DNA of 16,352 nucleotides. It comes from Mycoplasma sp. CAG:776 (GTDB lineage Bacteria; Bacillota_I; Bacilli_A; RF39; UBA660). The notes below the pieces were generated by a model, which saw only the letters and a program-made list of their open reading frames with translations, did not search any database and was not told where the DNA came from. The first letter of the stretch is position 1. Each line of letters begins with the position of its first letter. The stretch is taken from positions 1 to 16,352 of the forward strand of contig FR903047.1 in NCBI GenBank assembly GCA_000438195.1. Reading direction: 5' to 3'. Positions 7,301 to 13,196 of the stretch are shown here, one piece after another. The position numbers and the translations under genes are program-made.

Positions 7301-8509
7301 TATAGTATATCAGCTCATTATGCTGGTAATAAAAATTATAATGCTACATATTCTATTGAGTCTTTTGAGATTACGAAAGCTACTCCATCTATTGAGGTAG
7401 AAGAGCCTAATTTGTATTATGACAATCAAGCTAAAGAATATAGTGTACGGGTTATTGGAGCTGATGGTAAAGAAATAAGTGATCCTAGTATGAGTATTGT
7501 TTATCAAAATATGGATACAAAGGAATTTTTAGATAGTGCTCCGATAGAAGTTGGAAATTATCGAATTGGAATTTATGTTCGGGAAAATTCTAATTATACA
7601 AGAGCTGATAAGTGGATCAATTTTAGTATTATAGAAAAGCCTGTTGCTTCTGTAATTATTGATGGTGTAGAGACAACTTTTACTTCTTTTACAGAAATGT
7701 TTGAAGCTATTCCAGATAATACTTTAACGGATGTTATAATATTTGATGATATAAAGGAAGATATTGTTATTCCTACTAATAAAGTTGTTAATTTGGATTT
7801 AAATAATAAAACTTTGTCGGGAAATAAAGTTGTTACAAATTATGGAACTATTAAGGAAATCAAAAATGGTAGTATTGTTTCGGAAAATAATGCAGTTATT
7901 AATCACGGTGTTATTGAAACTATTAATGATTTAGCTATTAATTCTAAGAGAACAGGTATTAATAATTCGAATGGAACAATTTATACGATTAAGAATTCGA
8001 ATATTGAAGCAATATACTATCCTATTATTAGTGATAATCAATCTATAATAAAAGTTTTAGAAAATAATACAGTTGTTGGTCATTATCAGTCTGCTATTGA
8101 CGTAGGAGGACAATCAGTTATTAACAAAATTGTGTCTGGAAGTTATACTACTGACGGTTATTATGGTGAAGGACAATCAGTTGCTGGATTTGGAATTTAT
8201 ATTGGTTCTAAAGCAACTGTTAATGAAATCGCTGGAGGTAGTTTTAAAGGTAGTAAAGCTGCGGTGGCTAATTATGGTACAATTAAGTTAATTTCAGGTG
8301 GAAATTTTGAAAAGAAATATGAAGGAAATGCTTGGGATTTATCTAAGACGTTCTTATATTCTGGAAAAATAGAAAATATTACAGGTGGAAGATTTTATTC
8401 TTATGATAATACTGTAAGTGGAATTTTTACTGGTAAATACAATTTAGATCCTAATTATACGTTTGGCGAAGCTGTAGATCAATATTTTACAGTTTCTCCA
8501 ATTGCCTAA
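4364..8509 (+). CDS. Giant exported protein with Ig-like, MBG-like and beta-helix regions
   Basis: Predicted cell-surface or secreted adhesin-like protein of 1381 residues. Order: basic start and hydrophobic core (1-25) with a plausible signal peptidase site after FVFA; an Asn/Asp/Glu/Gly/Ser linker (27-100); a helical region (101-215); eight Ig-like modules of about 75 residues (219-838), most ending in D-KAGN-type turns (353-356, 443-446, 520-523, 595-598, 748-751); three MBG-like modules (841-923, 924-1006, 1007-1091) with SLVYDGQ-KE and AG-Y---Y-AGN-NY signatures; and a C-terminal region (1092-1381) with repeated I-GG-F turns (for example ISGGNF, ITGGRF), typical of a right-handed beta-helix. 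There is no LPXTG motif, C-terminal membrane segment, SLH or LysM domain, so retention could be through the N-terminus or it may be released. Only two cysteines (709 and 736) occur, both in one Ig module. AGGAGG lies 7 bases before the ATG. It has its own promoter and terminator. Ligand unknown. Confidence 0.9.
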   Translation: MDKRKGIILAVIIFLLIGLGTFVFANPSNESLKGNDTDTNKNEDTQNDLDDENTNDGEKEEGEEDNTPNTNHGNGGNQSGSGSSGSNTDHNNQGGSSVPNVDNAYNDALAAVEKAEKTLNQDDVDYAETLVNALADSNDKTGLVNRVDVVQNVIDVTLLVQELQDKTNNATNKDTLEVARDFRVDEDIIAKVSSLSNEERKNELNNILDELALILDDTKSPEISGIEDGDFTNKNVSITISDTNDVKVLLNEETVNLDNLKDLSREGEYILVVTDEAFNSTSITFTIDKTAPVIQVDDQTYTSSDEIIYSKGRFVASAIDELSGIDKIYTNGHERVVIDVTSDGRYEFKVIDKAGNESYFVVMIDSIAPELEIEQLQENGFVNTENTQINVSDVNTFTTEILDQDGKVLNTRTSKVNDNKINYDRFGIGWLGEGTFTVRVTDVAGNVIEKTFTVDVTAPKITKVPENGSAVNYSVSPKIEDENLDTVVLTKNGTVVEGYQEAGMYELSHDGVYTITATDKAGNQTEVIFTIDKTAPVFDNLRNGIYYQDDITVQVEDENLAKIVAKIYATNEETEIENGTVLDLESIYYLTAIDKAGNSTSIYIAVDKTNPIFKDLINGHQYQDVTVQVEDLKVKTIWVYSYNDKTTKEVSNGYELKEDGTYKLTATDYAGRTTSIYVELDTVKPDVILKKWMKDDNHLEVEPSQHNYCVLAFVNDKNLKSVSLNKEEYENGTLICEDGNYALTAVDKAGNETVINFVVDRTYPIVSINGEDYQGTKDAGRLDEVNIEIVEDYVSSIILWYNDEKVEYNDFDFTQEGTYKLEVRDEAKNKTVVTFFVGKYSTSIELIEPDSLVYDGQAKEFVAQLFDQNHQKIDIPLNIVYEDENGNRGSAVDAGKYTAIVYFAGNEDYEPAYFRKEFTISKADTLFTFVAPASLVYDGQVKEYEVILKDQYGNVLNETISIAYKNDSLEKIDAINAGQYSISAHYAGNKNYNATYSIESFEITKATPSIEVEEPNLYYDNQAKEYSVRVIGADGKEISDPSMSIVYQNMDTKEFLDSAPIEVGNYRIGIYVRENSNYTRADKWINFSIIEKPVASVIIDGVETTFTSFTEMFEAIPDNTLTDVIIFDDIKEDIVIPTNKVVNLDLNNKTLSGNKVVTNYGTIKEIKNGSIVSENNAVINHGVIETINDLAINSKRTGINNSNGTIYTIKNSNIEAIYYPIISDNQSIIKVLENNTVVGHYQSAIDVGGQSVINKIVSGSYTTDGYYGEGQSVAGFGIYIGSKATVNEIAGGSFKGSKAAVANYGTIKLISGGNFEKKYEGNAWDLSKTFLYSGKIENITGGRFYSYDNTVSGIFTGKYNLDPNYTFGEAVDQYFTVSPIA

Positions 8510-8540
8510 AAAAAGGAATTGCAATTATTCCTTTTTTTTT
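8508..8540 (+). terminator. Terminator of the giant surface gene
   Basis: A 12-bp stem pairs 8508-8519 (A7, GG, AAT) with 8527-8538 (ATTCC, T7), loop TGCAATT at 8520-8526, with the T run ending at 8540. The stem begins within the TAA stop codon. The loop region also carries the putative -35 of the next gene. Confidence 0.85.
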
Positions 8541-8547
8541 GTACAAT
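8519..8547 (+). promoter_or_regulatory. Promoter of the PH-domain gene, embedded in the preceding terminator
   Basis: TTGCAA (8519-8524) lies at the top of the terminator hairpin, and after a 17-base spacer made mostly of the terminator's T run comes TACAAT (8542-8547). The -10 ends 22 bases before the ATG. From the -10 to the ATG it is nearly identical to the ezrA leader. Confidence 0.6.
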
Positions 8548-8569
8548 TAAAACATAAGGAAGTGAAGGT

Positions 8570-8962
8570 ATGGCATATATTAAATTTAAAGAATTATCTA
8601 AGTATTTTGATTTTAAGTTACAGGTAAAACCTGAGGAGTTACCATCTTATGTAGAAGAGTATGTTGAAGATTGTGAAGAAATATTGATTGGTTATAAAAA
8701 TAGTAAAGATTATGTAGTTTTTACAGATAAAAAGATGATTTTATTTGATCGGGATACACTTGCTGTTTATTATAAAAAAATCCATATATTTCCTTATCGA
8801 TCTATCTCATCTAGTGCAATTAATTTTAAGCCTGGTAAAGTAGAATTATTGTTTAGTTTTGATAGTGGTTATCAATTACATATTAATTTTGTGGATATGA
8901 ATCATGAAAAGAAAGAAGTAATTAAACAAGTTTATAAAATGATGATGAAGACTACTATTTAA
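8570..8962 (+). CDS. Small bacterial PH-domain protein
   Basis: A 130-residue soluble protein that fits the bacterial pleckstrin-homology family (PH_1/YvbH-like, PF08000 type). The fold's strand pattern is visible from about residue 38: EILIGYKNSKDYVVFTDKKMILFDRD, then the characteristic 'IPYRSI' turn as FPYRSISSS (about 76-84), a KVELLFSF strand, QLHINF, and a closing amphipathic helix (about 113-128, KKEVIKQVYKMM). There is no signal peptide or membrane segment. Bacterial PH-like domains are generally thought to be adaptors, and no specific ligand can be read here. AAGGAAGTGA (8556-8564) is the ribosome binding region before the ATG. It stands as a single-gene unit between two terminators. 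Its leader matches that of ezrA, and it sits just ahead of the septal transpeptidase, so a division-related role is possible but unproven. Confidence 0.8.
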   Translation: MAYIKFKELSKYFDFKLQVKPEELPSYVEEYVEDCEEILIGYKNSKDYVVFTDKKMILFDRDTLAVYYKKIHIFPYRSISSSAINFKPGKVELLFSFDSGYQLHINFVDMNHEKKEVIKQVYKMMMKTTI

Positions 8963-8973
8963 GTTAGTTATAG

Positions 8974-9000
8974 AAATTAGAGTGCTTCTAATTTTTTTTT
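8974..9000 (+). terminator. Terminator of the PH-domain gene
   Basis: AAATTAGA (8974-8981) pairs with TCTAATTT (8987-8994) around loop GTGCT, followed by T residues to 9000. It begins 12 bases after the stop at 8960-8962. Confidence 0.85.
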
Positions 9001-9007
9001 ATTATCA

Positions 9008-9013
9008 TATAAT
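9008..9013 (+). promoter_or_regulatory. -10 box of the pbp gene
   Basis: A perfect TATAAT lies 7 bases after the terminator T run and ends 16 bases before the ATG at 9030. No good -35 is visible; TTCTAA (8986-8991) at 16 bases is the best fit and falls in the terminator stem. The block 9005-9032 matches the ftsW leader at 23 of 28 positions. Confidence 0.5.
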
Positions 9014-9029
9014 TTGTTGGGTGAAGCTT

Positions 9030-10934
9030 ATGTTTTTTAGCAATGTGCATGAAAGAATTCGGTTTGTTTTTATTATTAGTATCATTATTTTAATTGCTAT
9101 TATTATTAAAGTTTTTTATATTCAAGTATTTGCTTATGACAAGCTATCTAATTTAGCTGAAAGTCTTTGGAGTAGAGAACTTCCTATTAAAGCTGATCGA
9201 GGTCTTATTATTGATCGAAATGGCGAGGTTTTAGCAACTAATATAACAACCGTGTCTTTGGTTGTAGTTCCGGGGCAGATTAATGATGCTGAGGCTGTTG
9301 CTAAAGATTTATCAGATATTCTAAATACTGATTATCAAGATATGTTAAAGCATGTTACTAAATCAACTTCGATTGAAAGAGTACATCCGGAGGGTAGAGG
9401 GCTTGATTTTGAAATAGCTGAAAAAATTGATGCATTAGGTTATGATGGTGTTTATCTTTTAAAAGAAAGTAAGAGATATTATCCTTATGAATCAGTTTTA
9501 TCTCATGTTTTAGGCTATGTTGGAATTGATAATCAAGGATTATCCGGTTTAGAACTTTATTATGATGATTATTTAACGGGAGCAGATGGGGCGATTAAAT
9601 ATTTTTCGGATGGGAAAGGGAATAAGCTAGAACTTACAGAAGTATACGAGGCTCCAACTAGCGGAATTACTTTACAACTCACTATAGATTTAGATTTGCA
9701 ATTAGCTATAGAAAATGAGTTAGATAATGCTATTAGCAAGTATGATCCTGAACAAGCAATGATTGTAGCAATGGATCCAGATACAGGCGAGGTTTTAGCG
9801 ATGGCTAGTCGACCTAATTTTGATAGTAATCATTATCAGGAATATAGTACAGAGATTATTAATCGTAATCTTCCAATTTGGATGACCTATGAACCAGGAT
9901 CTACATTTAAAATTATAACTTTATCTGCTGCTTTGGAGGAACAAACGATTAATTTATTTGAAGATACTTTTACGGATACAGGAGCAATTAATGTAGATGG
10001 TGCTACCATTCATTGTTGGAAATCAGGGGGACATGGAACACAGACGATGCTAGAAGTTGTAGAAAATTCGTGTAATCCAGGATTTGTAAGAATTGGGGAA
10101 ACTTTAGGTGTAGATACTCTTATGAGTTATATTGATGCTTATGGATTTGGGAATAAAACCGGAATTGATTTAAATGGAGAATCTAGTGGAATTTTATTTG
10201 ATGCTAGTAAAATGGGACCAGTAGAGCTTGCTACCACTAGTTTTGGTCAAGGCATTAGTGTTACGCCAATTCAACAAGTACGTGCTGTTTCTGCAGCAAT
10301 TAATGGTGGGAAGCTTTATACTCCTTATATTGTAGGTTCTTTTTTAGAAAGTGAGACTAATAGTTTAATTGAGAAAATAGAACCAGTTGTGGTTGGAGAG
10401 GTTATTAGTGAAGAAACTAGTAGTCTTGTTCGTTATGCTTTAGAAAGTGTAGTGGCAAACGGAAGTGGTAAAAATGCTTATATTGAAAATTATCGAGTTG
10501 GAGGAAAAACTGGTACAGCTCAGAAAGTAGAAAACGGATCTTATTTAGATGGAAATTATATTTTATCTTTTATGGGATTTTTACCAGCAGATGATCCAGA
10601 AATTGTAGTATATGTTGCAATTGATAATCCAAAGGGAGTAACACAGTATGGCGGTGTTGTTTCAGCTCCGATTGCTCGTAATGTGATGTTATCGGCGATT
10701 GATATTTTAGATATTGAACCTAGTAAAGAAGGAATGGCTAAAGAATATACATGGCTTGATAAAAAATATAGTATTTTACCTAATGTTGTGGGAATGAGTA
10801 AGGAAGAAGCAACTAAAACTTTGAAGAATTATAAAATAGAATATTCAGGAAGTGGAGATACAGTAATTTATCAAAGCCCTAAGGAAGGATATTATGTTGC
10901 AGAAGGGGAAACTATCATGTTATTATTAGGTTAG
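9030..10934 (+). CDS. Class B penicillin-binding protein, SpoVD/Pbp2 (FtsI) type, with one PASTA domain
   Basis: Septal peptidoglycan transpeptidase, expected to partner FtsW. It has 634 residues from this start. One N-terminal membrane segment (about 10-34) leads to the dimerisation domain with R-L-IKADRG-I-DRNG (about 50-65). The transpeptidase motifs are all present: SxxK as PGSTFK (Ser291 nucleophile, Lys294), SxN as SCN (347-349) and KTGT (493-496). The C-terminal PASTA domain covers about 582-634. Two cysteines (329 in IHCW, 348 in SCN) are 19 residues apart, the same arrangement as the redox-controlled pair I recall in Bacillus SpoVD. The ATG at 9030 with GGGTGA five bases upstream is chosen; an earlier in-frame GTG at 8982 lies in the loop of the preceding terminator. 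Vegetative FtsI function is likelier than a spore role given mraY and ftsW next door. Confidence 0.92.
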   Translation: MFFSNVHERIRFVFIISIIILIAIIIKVFYIQVFAYDKLSNLAESLWSRELPIKADRGLIIDRNGEVLATNITTVSLVVVPGQINDAEAVAKDLSDILNTDYQDMLKHVTKSTSIERVHPEGRGLDFEIAEKIDALGYDGVYLLKESKRYYPYESVLSHVLGYVGIDNQGLSGLELYYDDYLTGADGAIKYFSDGKGNKLELTEVYEAPTSGITLQLTIDLDLQLAIENELDNAISKYDPEQAMIVAMDPDTGEVLAMASRPNFDSNHYQEYSTEIINRNLPIWMTYEPGSTFKIITLSAALEEQTINLFEDTFTDTGAINVDGATIHCWKSGGHGTQTMLEVVENSCNPGFVRIGETLGVDTLMSYIDAYGFGNKTGIDLNGESSGILFDASKMGPVELATTSFGQGISVTPIQQVRAVSAAINGGKLYTPYIVGSFLESETNSLIEKIEPVVVGEVISEETSSLVRYALESVVANGSGKNAYIENYRVGGKTGTAQKVENGSYLDGNYILSFMGFLPADDPEIVVYVAIDNPKGVTQYGGVVSAPIARNVMLSAIDILDIEPSKEGMAKEYTWLDKKYSILPNVVGMSKEEATKTLKNYKIEYSGSGDTVIYQSPKEGYYVAEGETIMLLLG

Positions 10935-11020
10935 CCCGTCAATTATGGTGTCAAATGAGATTTAAATTAAAGAAATTTGGAATAATAAGTAGTATAATTA
11001 TCTAAAGGAAGAGGTGGGTT
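10935..11020 (+). promoter_or_regulatory. pbp-mraY spacer with -10 box for mraY
   Basis: The 86-base gap has no T-tailed hairpin, so pbp transcripts may read into mraY. A perfect TATAAT at 10993-10998 ends 22 bases before the mraY ATG, the same distance as for ezrA, the PH gene and ackA; no convincing -35 is seen. GTCAAtT and GTCAAaT recur at 10938 and 10951, which may be chance. Confidence 0.45.
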
Positions 11021-12013
11021 ATGTTAATACTTGCTAAAGCAGCAATGGCTATTTTATTAGGTTTTATTTTAGCAATTATTACAGGTGTAATATTAATTCC
11101 TATTTTAAAACGTTTTCATATTGGTCAATATGTTAGTCATTATATTGGAGAAAGGCATTTAAAAAAAGAGGGTACTCCAACTATGGGCGGACTTATCTTT
11201 ATTATTCCGACGATTGTGGCTCTTGTTTTATTATATTTTAATAAAAGTATTGAAATATCACATAATTTGATTATTTTAATTTTTGTGTTTGTATCTTATG
11301 CTTTATTGGGTTTTGTTGATGATTATTTGAAAATTAAATATCATAATAATAAAGGACTTAGTATTGTAGCAAAATTATTGATTCAAATGATTATAGCACT
11401 TATTTTCTTTTATATTTTTATGAGTAATGGTGGTAAATCAGATTTAGTGATTTCTAGTTTAGGTATTACGATACCTCTTGGTTGGACCTTTGGATTGTTT
11501 ATCTTATTTTTACTTGTTGGTAGTAGTAATGCAGTAAATATTACAGATGGTCTAGATGGGTTAGCTGGGGGACTTAGTGCAATTGCGTTCTTTGCTTTTG
11601 GTCTTATTTCTTGGAATGCTGGGTGGATGGAAGGATATCAGGAAGTTGCTATTTTCTGTTTTATTCTTGCAGGTGCTTTATTAGGATTTTTAGTATTTAA
11701 TGCGCATCCAGCAAAAGTATTTATGGGAGATTTAGGTTCTCTATCTTTAGGAGCAGCTTTAGCAACTATTGCTATTATTACAAGACATGAACTTTCATTA
11801 GCTTTGATTGGTGGAGTATTTGTAGTAGAAACTTTGAGTAGTTTAATTCAAATTATTTCTATTCGTAAGTTTAATAAAAAAATTTTTAAGAGGGCTCCTT
11901 TGCATCATCATTTTGAGGTTTGTGGAATGAATGAACAGGATATTGTAAGATATTTTTGGGTAGCTGGTTTAATCTTAGCAATGGCGGCGATTACATATGG
12001 TGTTTGGTTATAA
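11021..12013 (+). CDS. mraY: Phospho-N-acetylmuramoyl-pentapeptide transferase MraY
   Basis: Transfers phospho-MurNAc-pentapeptide from the UDP-linked precursor to undecaprenyl phosphate, giving lipid I at the inner membrane face. The 330 residues are a polytopic membrane protein with about ten hydrophobic segments. Signature motifs: GTPTMGG (51-57), the DD pair in FVDDYLK (100-101), NITDGLDGLAGG (173-184), the catalytic-loop MGDLGS (235-240, Asp237), and APLHHHFE (292-299). Length and motif order match the MraY family closely. ATG is preceded by AGGAAGAGGTGG (from 11007), an unusually long ribosome binding region. It lies between the septal PBP and ftsW, a shortened version of the usual division and cell wall cluster, with murD and murG absent. 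A hairpin terminator directly follows the stop. Confidence 0.97.
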   Translation: MLILAKAAMAILLGFILAIITGVILIPILKRFHIGQYVSHYIGERHLKKEGTPTMGGLIFIIPTIVALVLLYFNKSIEISHNLIILIFVFVSYALLGFVDDYLKIKYHNNKGLSIVAKLLIQMIIALIFFYIFMSNGGKSDLVISSLGITIPLGWTFGLFILFLLVGSSNAVNITDGLDGLAGGLSAIAFFAFGLISWNAGWMEGYQEVAIFCFILAGALLGFLVFNAHPAKVFMGDLGSLSLGAALATIAIITRHELSLALIGGVFVVETLSSLIQIISIRKFNKKIFKRAPLHHHFEVCGMNEQDIVRYFWVAGLILAMAAITYGVWL

Positions 12014-12037
12014 ATGTAGAAGTTCTACATTTTTTTT
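12013..12037 (+). terminator. Terminator of mraY
   Basis: ATGTAG (12014-12019) pairs with CTACAT (12025-12030) around AAGTT, extended by A-T at the base, followed by T residues to 12037. It starts at the end of the TAA stop. Confidence 0.8.
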
Positions 12038-12044
12038 GTTGTCA

Positions 12045-12050
12045 TAAAAT
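12045..12050 (+). promoter_or_regulatory. -10 box of ftsW
   Basis: TAAAAT, one mismatch from consensus, ends 16 bases before the ATG at 12067, exactly as for the pbp gene. No clear -35; upstream is the mraY terminator. The surrounding block (12042-12069) aligns without gaps to 9005-9032. Confidence 0.45.
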
Positions 12051-12066
12051 TTGGTAGGTGATGATT

Positions 12067-13152
12067 ATGAAGAAAAAACATATTGATTATTTTCTTTTTA
12101 TTAGTGTCATCATCATCAGTATTTTTGGTATTATTATGATTTATTCAGCAAGTAGTATTTGGTCAGAGTTTAAATATCAAGATGCATTTAAATATGTTAA
12201 ACAACAGGGATTATTTTTTTTAGTGGGGATATTTGTAATGATTATTTCGAGTAAAATATCTTTAGATTTTTTAAAGAGAAAAGCTAATTTAATTTTGATG
12301 GGTTGTTTTTTGCTTTTGGTTTTAGTTTTAATTCCTGGAATAGGTAGTATTCGTAATGGGAGTAGAAGTTGGTTTGGAATTGGTGGTTTTGGAATACAGC
12401 CTAGTGAATTTGCTAAGTTGGGTTTAATTATTTTTACTGCTAAATATCTTGCTAAAAATCAAAAAAATATGAGTGATGTCAAAAAAGGAGCTCTTCCTAT
12501 TTTTTTGGTGATAGGAGTATTTTTCTTGCTTATTATGTTAGAACCTGATTTTGGTACCTCGATGGTGATTGCTCTTACTTTAATTGCTTTAATTTTTGTT
12601 TCGGGTTTAAAAATTTCTTTTTTTGTAAAATTAGGTGTTTTAGGATTAGCTGGAATAGTGGGACTTATTGTTGCTGCTCCATACCGTATGGCTAGAATCG
12701 TTTCTTTTCTAAATCCTTGGAGTGATCCTTTAGGAAGTGGTTATCAAATTATTCAAAGTCTATATGCAATTGGTCCTGGAGGACTTTTAGGCCAAGGCTT
12801 TTTAAATTCTCGACAAAAACATTTCTATTTGCCAGAGCCACAGACTGATTTTATTTTTTCGATTATCAGTGAAGAATTTGGCTTTTTAGGAGTAGTTATT
12901 GTTTGTGGTTTTTTCTTCTTTATTTTTTATCGAATGCTTAGAATTGCTCTTAGAAGTAACGATTTATTTCAGAAATATTTGGCTTTTGGTCTAGCATTTG
13001 GAATTTTTATTCAAGCTTCTTTAAATTTAGCTGTAGTAGTCGGATTAATTCCAGTTACTGGGGTTACGCTTCCTTTCTTTTCTTATGGAGGTTCTAGTTT
13101 ACTTATTAGTATGCTTAGTGTGGGTTTAGTGTTAAATGTGAGTAGAAAATAG
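12067..13152 (+). CDS. ftsW: Septal SEDS glycosyltransferase FtsW
   Basis: Polymerises lipid II into glycan strands at the septum together with a class B PBP. A 361-residue protein with about ten hydrophobic segments. Typical SEDS motifs: SRSWFGIGGFGIQPSEFAK (near residues 99-117), LEPDFGTS (158-165), GQGFLNSRQK with the essential loop LPEPQTDFIF (catalytic-type Asp261) and SEEFG, then LPFFSYGGSSL near the C-terminus. NSRQK--YLPE favours FtsW over RodA. The start at 12067 is chosen because AGGTGAT (12056-12062) is a strong ribosome binding site at the right distance; in-frame GTG and ATG codons at 12058 and 12061 lie inside that site. It is separated from mraY by a terminator and its own putative promoter. 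Its natural partner, the PBP at 9030, has a nearly identical leader. Confidence 0.95.
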   Translation: MKKKHIDYFLFISVIIISIFGIIMIYSASSIWSEFKYQDAFKYVKQQGLFFLVGIFVMIISSKISLDFLKRKANLILMGCFLLLVLVLIPGIGSIRNGSRSWFGIGGFGIQPSEFAKLGLIIFTAKYLAKNQKNMSDVKKGALPIFLVIGVFFLLIMLEPDFGTSMVIALTLIALIFVSGLKISFFVKLGVLGLAGIVGLIVAAPYRMARIVSFLNPWSDPLGSGYQIIQSLYAIGPGGLLGQGFLNSRQKHFYLPEPQTDFIFSIISEEFGFLGVVIVCGFFFFIFYRMLRIALRSNDLFQKYLAFGLAFGIFIQASLNLAVVVGLIPVTGVTLPFFSYGGSSLLISMLSVGLVLNVSRK

Positions 13153-13165
13153 TATGAAATTTAGA

Positions 13166-13188
13166 TCTTTTCTTATAATAAGAAAAGA
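13166..13188 (+). promoter_or_regulatory. Hairpin with -10 box and partial Shine-Dalgarno upstream of the Flg_new-repeat gene
   Basis: A perfect 10-bp stem pairs 13166-13175 with 13179-13188 around loop TAA. It has no T tail on either strand, so it is not a normal terminator. The stem-loop contains TATAAT (13174-13179), 17 bases before the ATG at 13197, and its 3' arm covers the first part of the ribosome binding sequence AGAGG (13186-13190). Confidence 0.55.
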
Positions 13189-13196
13189 GGTATATC

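Noticed and set aside
8400..8509. Sortase or other C-terminal wall anchor on the giant protein
   Set aside because: No LPXTG-like motif, hydrophobic tail or basic end is present; the protein stops at FTVSPIA.
8982..9029. GTG at 8982 as the PBP start, adding 16 N-terminal residues
   Set aside because: It lies in the loop of a clear terminator and upstream of a perfect TATAAT; the ATG at 9030 has GGGTGA five bases before it.
12058..12066. GTG 12058 or ATG 12061 as the ftsW start
   Set aside because: Both fall within the AGGTGAT ribosome binding site that serves ATG 12067.
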